Shown here: piece after piece, positions 1-8,461 of the stretch
How positions within the stretch are numbered: position 1 is the first letter of the stretch
How the letters are laid out: each line of letters begins with the position of its first letter
Origin: Rhodomicrobium sp. R_RK_3
GTDB taxonomy: Bacteria > Pseudomonadota > Alphaproteobacteria > Rhizobiales > Rhodomicrobiaceae
Length of the DNA stretch: 50,445 nt
Assembly (NCBI RefSeq): GCF_002198715.1
Contig: NZ_MWLK01000028.1
Span: 1-50,445 of the forward strand
Reading direction: 5' to 3'
Program-made: the position numbers and the translations under genes
Notes under the pieces: generated by a model
What the model was told of the DNA's origin: nothing
The model's database searches: none
What the model saw: the letters and a program-made list of their open reading frames with translations, nothing else

Positions 1-50
1 CCTTTTCCCCCGTCCCGCCCCCGCGCGCTCCGGCAAGGGGGCGAGGCCCC

Positions 51-1751
51 CTACCCCGGATAGCGCCAGATCTTGCAGGCCAGACTCGCCAGCCAGTTCT
101 GGCGCGACTTGATCTCCTCGGCGGTCCATTTCTCGGCGCTGAGCACCTTCTGCGTGATCTCCAGGCAATCCTCGTCAAAGACCTTCTTCTTGGTCTCGAA
201 ATCGGCATTGCCGAGCCGGCCGTTCAGCTCGGCCGAAATCAGCGTCATGTTGCCGAGGCGGTAGACATATTTGTCGATGCCGCCCGGGAAATCGCGCCGG
301 CTGGTCTCCCAGGAGCCGTTATGGCGCTTGGGCAGGATGTGCTCGAGATCGGTGGCGAAGCGGTCGCCCTCGGTGCGCATCGAGGGCTTGGCCGAGAGGT
401 GGTCGTTGATGCGGGCCAGCACATAGCGCGCCTGCGCGTTCGAGCGGATCACCTTGCGCGAAAAGGCGGAATGGAACTGGCTGTCGTCGGGATAGAGCGT
501 CGCCAGATGCTTCTTGAACAGCTCCTCGGTGCGCGCCGCGCCGGTCTCGCGGATGTCGCGGGCGGCGCCGATGAAGGGCTGCAGGATTGCCGACGGGCTG
601 AGATTGCAGATGGTGCTGTAGCGGAAGGTGAAATTCACCAGCATCCGGGTCAGCTCGAGGAAGCCGCGCTTGTCGACCTCGAGCGCCGCCAGCAGCACGA
701 TGAAAAGCTGCTCGGGCCGCAGGATTTCGATGGCCTCGACCAGATTGCGGATCGCCGGCTGCTGCTGGTTCGGAAAGCCGCCCCAGAGGTGATGGCGCGG
801 GTCGGAGAGCGCGGCGTAAAGGCTGGACGCATCGCACAGGCTCTCGGAATAGGCGGCGACGTCCTCGGGCGTGGCGATGGCGGCCTTGATGTCGGAATAG
901 AGGCCGCGCTCGCCGATGGGGCCGCGCGTCGACAGCCAGTGATGGCGGACGAATTTGATCAGCCGCTCGCTGCCCAGATCCTGCTCCATCACCTCCCAAT
1001 TGCGCTGCGTCTCGCCGAGCCGGTCGCGTGAGGCGGCAAAGAGATGGTTCTTCAAAAGGTCCGCCTCGGACAGCTCGAGGCCGCGATCGTTCAGCGTCTC
1101 GAACAAGAGGAAGGCGTTGTAATCGTCCTTCACGTCGATGCGGATGACGAAGACGCGCTCGTTCAGGCTGCCGACGATGGTGTCGGCGATCGCCTCGATG
1201 CCGAGGCCGCCATCGCGCATCTCGCCGATGCGGCGGTGCATGAAGCAGAAGCATTCCGCCAGCAGGCGGTTCGAGGGCGAGGCGTGCTCGTCCTCCGCCA
1301 GCCGCTGCATTTCGGCGAGCGGGCGGGCATGGAAAATGTGGTTCTCGTAGAAGCCCTTATCGGTCTTGTTGAGGACGAGGCAGGGCTGCTTGAACAGCTT
1401 CTGCTGCGGCGCGGATTTGATCAGGAAATCCTCGACCGACGCCGCCATCGCCGTCAGGCCCTCGCTCTTGAGATGGCTGCGCAGCGCCGAGAGCAGCACC
1501 GAGGTGGTAATCAGCCGCTGCTGGCCGTCGATGACGACATGCTCGGGCGCCTGACTGTTGTTGATGACCACCGAGCCGAGGAAATATTCCGGGGCCGCGC
1601 CGGTGAAGGTTTTGGAGATGTCGAACCAGAACACGCCGAACTGGCCTTCGTCCCAGGCGTAGTTGCGCTGATAGGGCGGCACGACATAGCTGTCGCCGCA
1701 GCGCAGCAGGCTCCCCAATGAGATCACTTGGCTGGAAATGGAGGTCGTCAT
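51..1751 (-). CDS. DUF262 and DUF1524 (GmrSD-like) protein
   Basis: A 566-residue protein with the two halves of GmrSD-type type IV restriction proteins. The N-terminal DUF262 (ParB/Srx-like NTPase) half has VPPYQRNYAWDE near residue 24 and IDGQQRL near 75. The C-terminal DUF1524 His-Me (HNH) nuclease half has EHILPKRHNGSW near 475 and an Asn-containing GNMTLI strand near 508. Family members such as GmrSD cut DNA carrying modified bases and so act against phage; that role is inferred here. Both catalytic signatures look intact and the length is normal for a fused single-chain version. No methylase or partner gene is next to it inside the window, and its downstream side lies at the window edge. 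The ATG has only a weak ribosome binding site. Confidence 0.85.
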   Translation of the reverse strand: MTTSISSQVISLGSLLRCGDSYVVPPYQRNYAWDEGQFGVFWFDISKTFTGAAPEYFLGSVVINNSQAPEHVVIDGQQRLITTSVLLSALRSHLKSEGLTAMAASVEDFLIKSAPQQKLFKQPCLVLNKTDKGFYENHIFHARPLAEMQRLAEDEHASPSNRLLAECFCFMHRRIGEMRDGGLGIEAIADTIVGSLNERVFVIRIDVKDDYNAFLLFETLNDRGLELSEADLLKNHLFAASRDRLGETQRNWEVMEQDLGSERLIKFVRHHWLSTRGPIGERGLYSDIKAAIATPEDVAAYSESLCDASSLYAALSDPRHHLWGGFPNQQQPAIRNLVEAIEILRPEQLFIVLLAALEVDKRGFLELTRMLVNFTFRYSTICNLSPSAILQPFIGAARDIRETGAARTEELFKKHLATLYPDDSQFHSAFSRKVIRSNAQARYVLARINDHLSAKPSMRTEGDRFATDLEHILPKRHNGSWETSRRDFPGGIDKYVYRLGNMTLISAELNGRLGNADFETKKKVFDEDCLEITQKVLSAEKWTAEEIKSRQNWLASLACKIWRYPG

Positions 1752-2024
1752 TATCGCACTGATGATAGCAAATTCGTCTGCGGTAGAGATGCGAAAATCA
1801 TGATGTATCTGCGGCCAAAAGCTTGCGCGGCGGCAACAGCCTCGCGGAAAAGCGCGGATGGGGCGAAAAGTTTGCTGGCCAGGGGGGATTGGGTGCCTGG
1901 CGGCCTGTTTTACCGGCAGATGCGCCGCCTGTCATCCCTCGCACGCCACGTGGAGCGAGGCCGCATTGACGCGGCCGGGATGCCCGCAGGCATGACCTCG
2001 ACCCTGCATAAATCGCCCGCGGCG

Positions 2025-2132
2025 GTCGTCCCGGACACCGCGGAGCGGTGAGCCGGGACCCTTTGGCCCATCCGCAATCGCTGCGGCAAGATGAGAGGCG
2101 AGTGGGCCCCGGCTCTAACGGCCGGGGCGACG
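2025..2132. repeat. BIME-like palindromic repeat, copy A
   Basis: The block begins with GTCGTCCCGGAC and ends with GGCCGGGGCGAC, so its two ends are inverted versions of the same unit (GTCG[TC]CCCGG...GAGCCGGG.CCCA). Similar blocks lie at 12128-12240 and 43651-43735. It sits in the roughly 430-base space between the DUF262/DUF1524 gene and the anti-sigma gene. I see no convincing gene in the rest of that space (1752-2179). Confidence 0.7.
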
Positions 2133-2179
2133 GTGAGAGACGATTGATAGTGCCTGGGAGTGCGGCGTTGCCGCCCGGC

Positions 2180-2968
2180 TCACTTGCCGCCGAGTTGCGC
2201 CTGCGCGACGGCGGCGAGCGCCTTCAGCTCTTGCGCCGGCATGTCGGCGGCGAGGACGTAGCGGCGCTCGTTCGCGGTCCAGCTCACGGTCTTGACGTCG
2301 CCGAAGCGGCCGGGCGTCATAGGGATGTCGAGGCCGCCGGCGCTGACATAGAGCGCGACCAGCGGCTCGTTGCGGCCGAGATAGATGAGCTGCATCACCT
2401 TCGTGCGCTGATGCGTCAGCATCTGGCCGCGCGCGAATTTCAGCCCTTCGCTGGAGAAATCGGGCAGCGCCGCAGCCTTGAACAACTGCGCGAGCTGGAA
2501 CTTCACCATGTCCGGGTTGGACTGGCTCTCGGCGCTGACGCCGATCGTGTCCTTGGTGAAGAACGCATGGAATTCGGCGATGTCCTCCGGCCAGTTCGAG
2601 GACGGCATCTGCACGCCGGCCGCATCGGGCTTCGCTGCCAGGCCGGAATAATAGGCGCCGGTAAAGCCGGCCGAGGCGCCGAGCAGGAGCAGCAGGGCGC
2701 CGAAGGCAATGCCCGCGATGCTGCCGCCGGTCAGCATCGAGCCGCCGCCGGCGCCGGACGCGCGCGCATTGCGCTGGGCGCTGCTCATGTTCTCGCGCAG
2801 CAGGGTGCCGAACGTGTCGAGGAGCTGGGCCTGGGTCTGCTGCAGGCGGCTGACCCGGTAGGCGAGGTCGCGATCGTCGCGCAAGAGCCGGCCGACGACA
2901 GCCGCTTGCGGCTTGTCGAGCTGGCCGTCCACATAGGCCATCAGCAGCTCTTCGCTCAGATCGATCAT
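2180..2968 (-). CDS. Membrane anti-sigma factor
   Basis: A 262-residue protein with an N-terminal zinc-finger-like/anti-sigma helical region (LSEELLMAYVDGQLD, residues 4-18), a Gly/Ser-rich stretch, and one strongly hydrophobic segment at about residues 80-108 (GIAFGALLLLLGASAGFTG). A periplasmic C-terminal domain follows. This is the architecture of anti-sigma factors that hold an ECF sigma factor at the membrane until a signal is sensed. The start codon overlaps the stop of the sigma gene by ATGA (2965-2968), so the two are translationally coupled. The identity of the signal cannot be read from the sequence. Confidence 0.8.
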   Translation of the reverse strand: MIDLSEELLMAYVDGQLDKPQAAVVGRLLRDDRDLAYRVSRLQQTQAQLLDTFGTLLRENMSSAQRNARASGAGGGSMLTGGSIAGIAFGALLLLLGASAGFTGAYYSGLAAKPDAAGVQMPSSNWPEDIAEFHAFFTKDTIGVSAESQSNPDMVKFQLAQLFKAAALPDFSSEGLKFARGQMLTHQRTKVMQLIYLGRNEPLVALYVSAGGLDIPMTPGRFGDVKTVSWTANERRYVLAADMPAQELKALAAVAQAQLGGK

Positions 2969-3513
2969 GCGGCGCGCCCATGCGCCGGCACGCTCGGCGC
3001 GGCGGGCGAAAAGCCGCTCCGCTCGCGCTCATCGGGCTGGGCCAGCACGGCGTGGCATTTCGAAAGGCGCGTGATGATCGCGGCGACCGGCACGCCGAAA
3101 ATCTCGGCGACCTCGTCATAGGACAGGCGCTCGCCATAGACGAGGTGGAGCGTGGCGCGCTGCTGCGGGGCGAATTGCGCAAGCTGCATGGCGAAACGCG
3201 CCGAAGCGCCGCCGTCATTCATGCGGCTGCGCGGCTGGAACAGGCGCGGATCGGCCGGCTCGGGCTGGTCGGAGGGACCGCCCTTCATGCGGCTCACCCA
3301 GATCTTGTACATCTGCGTGAAGGCCCAGAGCGTCATGGCGGTGTGCCCACGCTCCTTGGCCATGCGGGCAAGGATGTGATTGCGGGTCGATTTCAGCAGC
3401 ATCTGAGCCTTGGCTTCGCTTCCCGTCAGCGCCGCCGCGAAGGATTTCAGCCGCGGCATCATCAGGCCAAGCTCGGAATTGATCTGCGACTTCTGGTCGA
3501 CGATGTAACCCAT
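2965..3513 (-). CDS. ECF-type RNA polymerase sigma factor
   Basis: A 182-residue sigma-70-family protein. Region 2-like helices lie in the N-terminal half (MTLWAFTQMYKIWVSR). A clear region 4 helix-turn-helix lies near residues 120-160 (FAPQQRATLHLVYGERL followed by YDEVAEIFGVPVAAIITRL). Region 2 is divergent, which is common among minor ECF groups. It is transcribed ahead of, and overlaps, the anti-sigma gene. An in-frame GTG at 3525 is an alternative start; I prefer the ATG because neither has a strong Shine-Dalgarno sequence. The target regulon is unknown. Confidence 0.78.
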   Translation of the reverse strand: MGYIVDQKSQINSELGLMMPRLKSFAAALTGSEAKAQMLLKSTRNHILARMAKERGHTAMTLWAFTQMYKIWVSRMKGGPSDQPEPADPRLFQPRSRMNDGGASARFAMQLAQFAPQQRATLHLVYGERLSYDEVAEIFGVPVAAIITRLSKCHAVLAQPDERERSGFSPAAPSVPAHGRAA

Positions 3514-3616
3514 GACTCGGCTCACTCACTTGTAATTCAGCACCAATGAGAAGACCTCAAATACAAGTTATGAGGGAAAAGGGTTTACGGCTGGTGAACG
3601 AATTTCCCAAAAGGGG

Positions 3617-3631
3617 ACTCCATTATGGAGT
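3617..3631. promoter_or_regulatory. Perfect 15-bp palindrome in a divergent intergenic region
   Basis: ACTCCATTATGGAGT is a perfect dyad (7-base arms, one central base) between the divergently transcribed ECF sigma gene and the acyl-CoA synthetase gene. It is a plausible operator for a dimeric regulator of either gene. No known regulator consensus is assigned. Confidence 0.3.
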
Positions 3632-3761
3632 GCGTTAAGGGGGAAGCCGGGCGTCAAAGACCTGAAAATCCGAGGTGTTTTGGCGCGCTCGCGGTTCGTG
3701 CCTATAATCGGCGGGAGCGGTAAGCGGGCGCCTGGAGCCCCGCAACCGGGAGGAGGAGCGC

Positions 3762-5291
3762 GTGAATCTTGCGGAATGGCTGGTTCGGTCGGCCCGGCGC
3801 GCAGGCAGCAGCCCGGCCCTGTTCGACGGCGAGCGGCCGGTTGCGGATTATGCCGGCTTCGCAGGGCGGGCGGCGCGGATGGCGACGGCTTTGCGCGAGA
3901 AATTCGCCATCGGCCCGGACGACCGCGTCGCAATGTTCATGCCGAACAGCACGGATTATCTGGAGCTGTTCTATGCAGTCTGGTTCACGGGGGCGGCGGT
4001 CGTGCCGATCAATGTGAAGCTGCATACGCGGGAAGCGGCCTGGATCATCGGCGATGCCGAGGCCAAGCTGGTCTTCGCGCTGAGCGACACATGCCATGAA
4101 CTTCAGAACCAGCTTCCCGGCACACGGCTGATCGCCATCGACAGCGCTGAATTCGCCGCGCTCCGCGCCTCCGAGCCGATGGCGGAGCCACTGCCCCGCG
4201 CCCGCGACGATCTCGCCTGGCTGTTCTACACGTCGGGCACGACGGGCAAGCCGAAGGGCGTGATGATCTCCAACGGCAATCTCCATGCCATGGCTTTCGC
4301 CTATCTCGCCGACGTGGACGACGTGCCCCCCGGCGACGCCGCCCTCTACGCCGCGCCGATCTCGCATGGGGCGGGCCTGTATAATGTCGTCAATGTCCTG
4401 CGCGGCGCGCGCCATGTCGTGCCCGCCTCGGGCGGTTTCGATCCGGCGGAAATCCTGGCGCTCGGCCGCGCGCTCGGCGGCATCACCATGTTTGCCGCGC
4501 CGACCATGGTCCGCCGCCTCGTCGAGCGCGCCAAGGCGCAGGGCGAGACCGGCGAGGGCTTGCGCTCGATCATCTATGGCGGCGGCCCGATGTATCTCTC
4601 CGACATCGAGGAGGCGGTCGCCGCGATGGGGCCGCGCTTCATCCAGATCTACGGGCAGGGCGAGAGCCCGATGACCATCACCGCCCTCCCGCGCGGCCTG
4701 GTCGCCGACCGCGCGCATCCGCGCTGGCGCGAGCGGCTCGGCTCGGTCGGCACGGCGCAGTCTTGCGTCGAGCTGCGCGTCGCCGATGCCGACGGGCGGG
4801 CGCTGCCGCCGGGCGAGACCGGCGAGATCCTGGTGCGCGGCGCGCCGGTGATGCTGGGCTATTGGCGCAACGAAGCGGCGAGCGCGGCGGCGCTGAAGGA
4901 CGGCTGGCTCTGGACCGGCGATGTCGGCGCGCTCGACGCGGACGGGTTTCTGACGCTGAAGGACCGCTCCAAGGACGTCATCATCTCCGGCGGCAGCAAC
5001 ATCTATCCGCGCGAGGTCGAGGAAGCGCTGCTGCTGCATCCCAGCGTCGAGGAAGTTTCGGTGATCGGCCGGGCGAGCCCCGAATGGGGCGAGGACGTCG
5101 TCGCCTTCATCGTCGCGGCGCCAGGGTCGTCGGTTGATCCGGCCGCGCTCGACAGCCATTGCCGGGAGCACATCGCCCGCTTCAAGCGGCCGAAGCACTA
5201 TATCGCGCTCGCCGAACTTCCGAAGAACAATTACGGCAAGGTGCTCAAGACCGAGCTGCGTGCGCGTCTCGCCGAGATCTTTCGTGTTTGA
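3762..5291 (+). CDS. AMP-forming acyl-CoA synthetase (ANL superfamily)
   Basis: A 509-residue adenylate-forming enzyme that would activate a carboxylic acid with ATP and join it to CoA. The conserved signatures are all present in order: P-loop YTSGTTGKPKG near residue 155, the A5 region IYGQGESP near 297, TGDVGALDADGFL near 386, the hinge region LKDRSKDVIISGGSNIYP near 400, and the C-terminal catalytic lysine motif KNNYGKVLK near 490. The start is a GTG preceded by a strong GGAGGAG at 3751-3757. Substrate range (fatty, aromatic or branched acid) cannot be decided from the sequence. It stands alone, with no beta-oxidation partners nearby. Confidence 0.9.
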   Translation: MNLAEWLVRSARRAGSSPALFDGERPVADYAGFAGRAARMATALREKFAIGPDDRVAMFMPNSTDYLELFYAVWFTGAAVVPINVKLHTREAAWIIGDAEAKLVFALSDTCHELQNQLPGTRLIAIDSAEFAALRASEPMAEPLPRARDDLAWLFYTSGTTGKPKGVMISNGNLHAMAFAYLADVDDVPPGDAALYAAPISHGAGLYNVVNVLRGARHVVPASGGFDPAEILALGRALGGITMFAAPTMVRRLVERAKAQGETGEGLRSIIYGGGPMYLSDIEEAVAAMGPRFIQIYGQGESPMTITALPRGLVADRAHPRWRERLGSVGTAQSCVELRVADADGRALPPGETGEILVRGAPVMLGYWRNEAASAAALKDGWLWTGDVGALDADGFLTLKDRSKDVIISGGSNIYPREVEEALLLHPSVEEVSVIGRASPEWGEDVVAFIVAAPGSSVDPAALDSHCREHIARFKRPKHYIALAELPKNNYGKVLKTELRARLAEIFRV

Positions 5292-5494
5292 GAGTAAGGG
5301 GCGCCGCATTAGCGGGGATTTCGAGACCGGGCGCGTGGTGATGGCGGGCCGATTTCGGTCACAAAAAATGGAGATATTGGCGTGCCCGATACGGGCGACG
5401 ACGCCCTGCCCTTTGCGGGCAAACATCGGATGGGGCTGGCGGCAAGACCGGCCCGAAAAATGCGGGGCGCCTCGCCCGCGATCTGGAGCAATCG

Positions 5495-6049
5495 ATGACA
5501 CGCCTCATGCGCCTCCTCCTCACCTGTCTGCTCGCCGGCCTGCTGCCGTCCCTCGCCAAGGCGGAACTGGCGGTCGGGGCGATGGCGCCGGTCTTCTCGA
5601 CCAAAGCCGCGCTCGGCGGGAAGGCGCTGACTTTCGCGCTGTCCGAGGCGCTCAAGACCGGCCCCGTCGTGGTTTACTTCTATCCGAAAAGCTTCACTTC
5701 GGTTTGCACCGAGGAAGCGCACCTCTTCGCCGAGGCCATGCCGGAATTCGAAACGCTGGGCTCCTCGGTCATCGGCGTCTCGGCCGATACCATCGAGACC
5801 CAGCGCGAGTTCTCACGCACCGCCTGCCGCGACAAATTCCCGGTCGCCGCCGATCCCAAAGGGGACGTGGTCAAGGCCTATGATGTCTTGGCCTGGAAAG
5901 ACGGCGGCAGCATCTTCGCCAGCCGGACATCCTATGTTATTACGCCCGACGGCAAGATCGCCTCGGTGCTGACGGCGCCGGATGCCGGCAGCCATATCCA
6001 ATCCGCCCTCGCATCCGTCAATGCCTGGAAGGCCCGCCGGCCCCGATAG
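5495..6049 (+). CDS. Exported peroxiredoxin (AhpC/TSA, BCP-like)
   Basis: A 184-residue thioredoxin-fold peroxidase. A signal peptide covers residues 1-23 (MTRLMRLLLTCLLAGLLPSL, then AKA). The active-site segment VVYFYPKSFTSVCTEEAHLF carries the peroxidatic Cys. A second Cys in FSRTACRDKFPV could resolve it, as in atypical two-Cys BCP enzymes; the usual Cys five residues after the first is replaced by His/Leu. It would reduce peroxides in the periplasm. The two genes downstream are exported methionine sulfoxide reductases, which suggests a small envelope oxidative-repair group. Confidence 0.85.
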   Translation: MTRLMRLLLTCLLAGLLPSLAKAELAVGAMAPVFSTKAALGGKALTFALSEALKTGPVVVYFYPKSFTSVCTEEAHLFAEAMPEFETLGSSVIGVSADTIETQREFSRTACRDKFPVAADPKGDVVKAYDVLAWKDGGSIFASRTSYVITPDGKIASVLTAPDAGSHIQSALASVNAWKARRPR

Positions 6050-6259
6050 GCGGACGCGGCGCCGCCGGCCGTTCGCCGCCCCCCCCGCCTGCCCCGCCTG
6101 CGAAATCGGCTAAATCCGCGCCATCGCGCCCTTCTTTGGCTTCCCCTTCGCCCGCAAAAACGTGAAGCGGCGGCACCCGGCCGCCACGGGATCGTGTCTT
6201 GTGTTTGAACACGGCTTCGCCACATTCTGCGTAAGGCTCAAAAATGAGGAACGCCCGTC

Positions 6260-6781
6260 ATGATGACGCGCCGCACCGTCCTGTCCGGTTTGGCAGCATT
6301 ATCCGTGTCCGCATTGGCTTTCTGGGGGTTCGGCGGTGCCATGGCCGTGTCCTCCGAGGAGAGTTTCGAGATCACCAAGACGCCTGAGGAATGGCGCAAG
6401 GCGCTGACGCCCAAGCAATTCTACGTCCTTCGCGAGCGCGGTACCGAACACCCCTTCACCAGCCCGCTGAACGCTGAGAAGCGCGCCGGCATCTATGATT
6501 GCGCGGCCTGCGACCTGCCGCTGTTTTCCTCCGAGACCAAATATGACAGCGGCACCGGCTGGCCAAGCTTCTGGAAGCCGCTCGACGACGCCGTCCGCAC
6601 CCGCGAAGACCGCGCCTTCCTGCTGCTGGTGCAGACGGAAGTGCATTGCCGTCGCTGCGGCGGCCATCTCGGCCATGTCTTCAACGACGGCCCGAAGCCG
6701 ACCGGCCTGCGCTATTGCATGAATGGCGAGGCGATGACATTCCTGCCATCCGAGGCCGGGGAAACCAAAAACCCCGCTTGA
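6260..6781 (+). CDS. msrB: Exported peptide-methionine (R)-S-oxide reductase
   Basis: A 173-residue MsrB. It has a Tat-like signal ([19 protein letters not shown]), the zinc CxxC pairs CAAC and CRRC, the [10 protein letters not shown] loop, and the catalytic Cys in [10 protein letters not shown]. It reduces the R-epimer of methionine sulfoxide in proteins; the signal puts it outside the cytoplasm. The first of two adjacent ATGs is used, with GAGGA at 6246-6250. It lies 36 bases upstream of msrA on the same strand, so the two are probably co-transcribed and together cover both sulfoxide epimers. Confidence 0.93.
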   Translation: MMTRRTVLSGLAALSVSALAFWGFGGAMAVSSEESFEITKTPEEWRKALTPKQFYVLRERGTEHPFTSPLNAEKRAGIYDCAACDLPLFSSETKYDSGTGWPSFWKPLDDAVRTREDRAFLLLVQTEVHCRRCGGHLGHVFNDGPKPTGLRYCMNGEAMTFLPSEAGETKNPA

Positions 6782-6817
6782 ACAATAACGCGCCGCTTTA
6801 ACGATTGAGGACACGCC

Positions 6818-7408
6818 ATGCGCTTCGCTGCGCTTTTTGCCGCCATTTTCGCGCTGTTGACCGGCGCCGCCCAGGCCCAGTCGCCGCAAACCGCCAGCGC
6901 CATATTCGCGGGCGGCTGCTTCTGGTGCATGGAGCCGCCCTTCGACAAGACGCCGGGCGTCACCGCCACCACATCGGGCTATTCCGGCGGCCCGGAAGTC
7001 AACCCGACCTATGAGCAGGTCTCGGCGGGCACCACCGGCCATTACGAGGTGGTGAAGGTCGATTACGACCCCTCCAAGGTCAGCTATGAGAAGCTTTTGG
7101 AGGTCTACTGGCCCAATATCGACCCGACCGACGCCGCCGGCCAGTTCTGCGACAAGGGCCCGCAATACCGCTCGGTGATCTTCTACGGCAATGAGAAGGA
7201 AAAGGACCTCGCGGAAGCCTCGCTGAAGGCGGTGTCGGAGAAGCTGGGCAAGAAGGTCGAGACCCAGATTTTGCCCGCGACGGCCTTTTACCCGGCCGAA
7301 GGCTACCATCAGGATTACTACCTGAAAAATCCGATCAAGTATAAGTTCTACCGCTATGGCTGCGGCCGCGACGCGCGGCTCGACGCGGTCTGGGGCGCCA
7401 AGAAGTAA
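6818..7408 (+). CDS. msrA: Exported peptide-methionine (S)-S-oxide reductase
   Basis: A 196-residue MsrA with the catalytic GGCFWCMEPPF motif near residues 30-40 and the conserved GYSGG and YHQDYY segments. An N-terminal signal peptide (MRFAALFAAIFALLTGAAQA) indicates periplasmic location. It reduces methionine-S-sulfoxide. MsrA and MsrB are often cytoplasmic or fused; here both are separate and exported, next to an exported peroxiredoxin. GAGGACA lies 8 bases before the ATG. Confidence 0.95.
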   Translation: MRFAALFAAIFALLTGAAQAQSPQTASAIFAGGCFWCMEPPFDKTPGVTATTSGYSGGPEVNPTYEQVSAGTTGHYEVVKVDYDPSKVSYEKLLEVYWPNIDPTDAAGQFCDKGPQYRSVIFYGNEKEKDLAEASLKAVSEKLGKKVETQILPATAFYPAEGYHQDYYLKNPIKYKFYRYGCGRDARLDAVWGAKK

Positions 7409-7460
7409 GCTGCCCTGGGGCCTCCCCGCGAGGAGAGGCCCCGAAGCCGGCCATGCGGAG

Positions 7461-8288
7461 CTATTGGATACCCACCACGCAGACGCGGGCCTTGCCCTGG
7501 AAATTCGGCTTGGCGCGGTAGATCATCTCGATGCGGTCGATGGAGCGCTCATAGCCGCGCAGATCGAGCGGACGCGTCTCGCCGCCTTCGCGGATCTCGG
7601 AGCGGACGGGAATGTCGTCCGGCGCGCCATTCGAATAGATCACCCGCAGATCGATGATGTTGACGTCATTGCCCGAGACCAGCAGCTTGATCGCCTTGAA
7701 GCGGCCTTCGCGCCGGCCGACGCGGATCACGTCGCGGTCGCCGAGGATGCCGACGGACTGGCAGCCGAGCTCTTCCCAATGGCCGCCGCGGCGGTCGTCG
7801 CGGTCCCGGCGGTCGTAATCGCGCCGGTCATCGCGGCGGTCGTCGCGGGATTCATGCCGGTCATAGCGGGCTTCGCGGCCGAAGATGCAGACCTGCGCCG
7901 GGCCGTGGCCACGGCCCCGGAAATCGCGCTTGGAGACGATTTCGATGCGGTCGATGGCGCGGTCGCGGCCGCGCAGATCGAGCGGGCCGGTGCGTTCGCC
8001 CTCGCGGATTTCGCGGCGCACGTCGATATTGTCCGGCTCGCCATTGGCGTAGATCACGGTGAGGTCGAGAATGTTGACGTCATTGCCCTCCGCCTCGAGC
8101 CGGAGGGCGGTGAAGCGGCCCTCGCGGCGGCCGACCTCGATCACGTCCCGATCGGCACGCCGGCCGACTTCGGAACATCCCAGACGTTCCCATCTATCGT
8201 CGCCGTCGCGATATTGGGCCTGCGCCGTCGACAGGCCGACGGCAGACAATAGAAGCAACCCGCCAATAAATCTGGCGCCAAAATTCAT
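7461..8288 (-). CDS. Secreted protein with two DUF2541-like domains
   Basis: A 275-residue protein with a signal peptide (MNFGARFIGGLLLLSAVG). Two similar domains of about 90 residues follow: WERLGCSEVGRRADRDVIEV... and WEELGCQSVGILGDRDVIRV.... Each also holds GRREGRF, NDVNI[LI]DL, a G.PD.I.VR.EIREG stretch, PLDLRG and a C-terminal Val-Cys strand. An Asp/Arg-rich linker separates the domains. Function is unknown; the family is a periplasmic beta-rich domain. The ATG at 8288 is chosen because GGAGAG sits 5 bases upstream and the signal peptide begins there; an in-frame ATG at 8324 is less likely. Confidence 0.8.
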   Translation of the reverse strand: MNFGARFIGGLLLLSAVGLSTAQAQYRDGDDRWERLGCSEVGRRADRDVIEVGRREGRFTALRLEAEGNDVNILDLTVIYANGEPDNIDVRREIREGERTGPLDLRGRDRAIDRIEIVSKRDFRGRGHGPAQVCIFGREARYDRHESRDDRRDDRRDYDRRDRDDRRGGHWEELGCQSVGILGDRDVIRVGRREGRFKAIKLLVSGNDVNIIDLRVIYSNGAPDDIPVRSEIREGGETRPLDLRGYERSIDRIEMIYRAKPNFQGKARVCVVGIQ

Positions 8289-8461
8289 GTTTGCTCTCCA
8301 CAGGGCTTGCTTTGCATTATTCATGCAAAAAACGCGCAGCACAGACGCGCTTTTAGCAGCGAGCACTGCTATAGGCGCGTCAAGCTGAACGAATTCTGAG
8401 GGAGCAAGACCCGGGAATTGGGGCAAAAATGCTTGCACAAAGCGGCGAAAATGCGGGCGCG

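Noticed and set aside
3702-5501. Long minus-strand frame opposite the acyl-CoA synthetase
   Set aside because: The plus-strand frame has all the ANL motifs and a strong ribosome binding site; the antisense translation has no recognisable domain.
7791-7860. Short GCGGTCGTC-type repeats that look like a repeat array
   Set aside because: They encode the Asp/Arg-rich linker of the double-DUF2541 protein and are coding low complexity, not a CRISPR or intergenic repeat.
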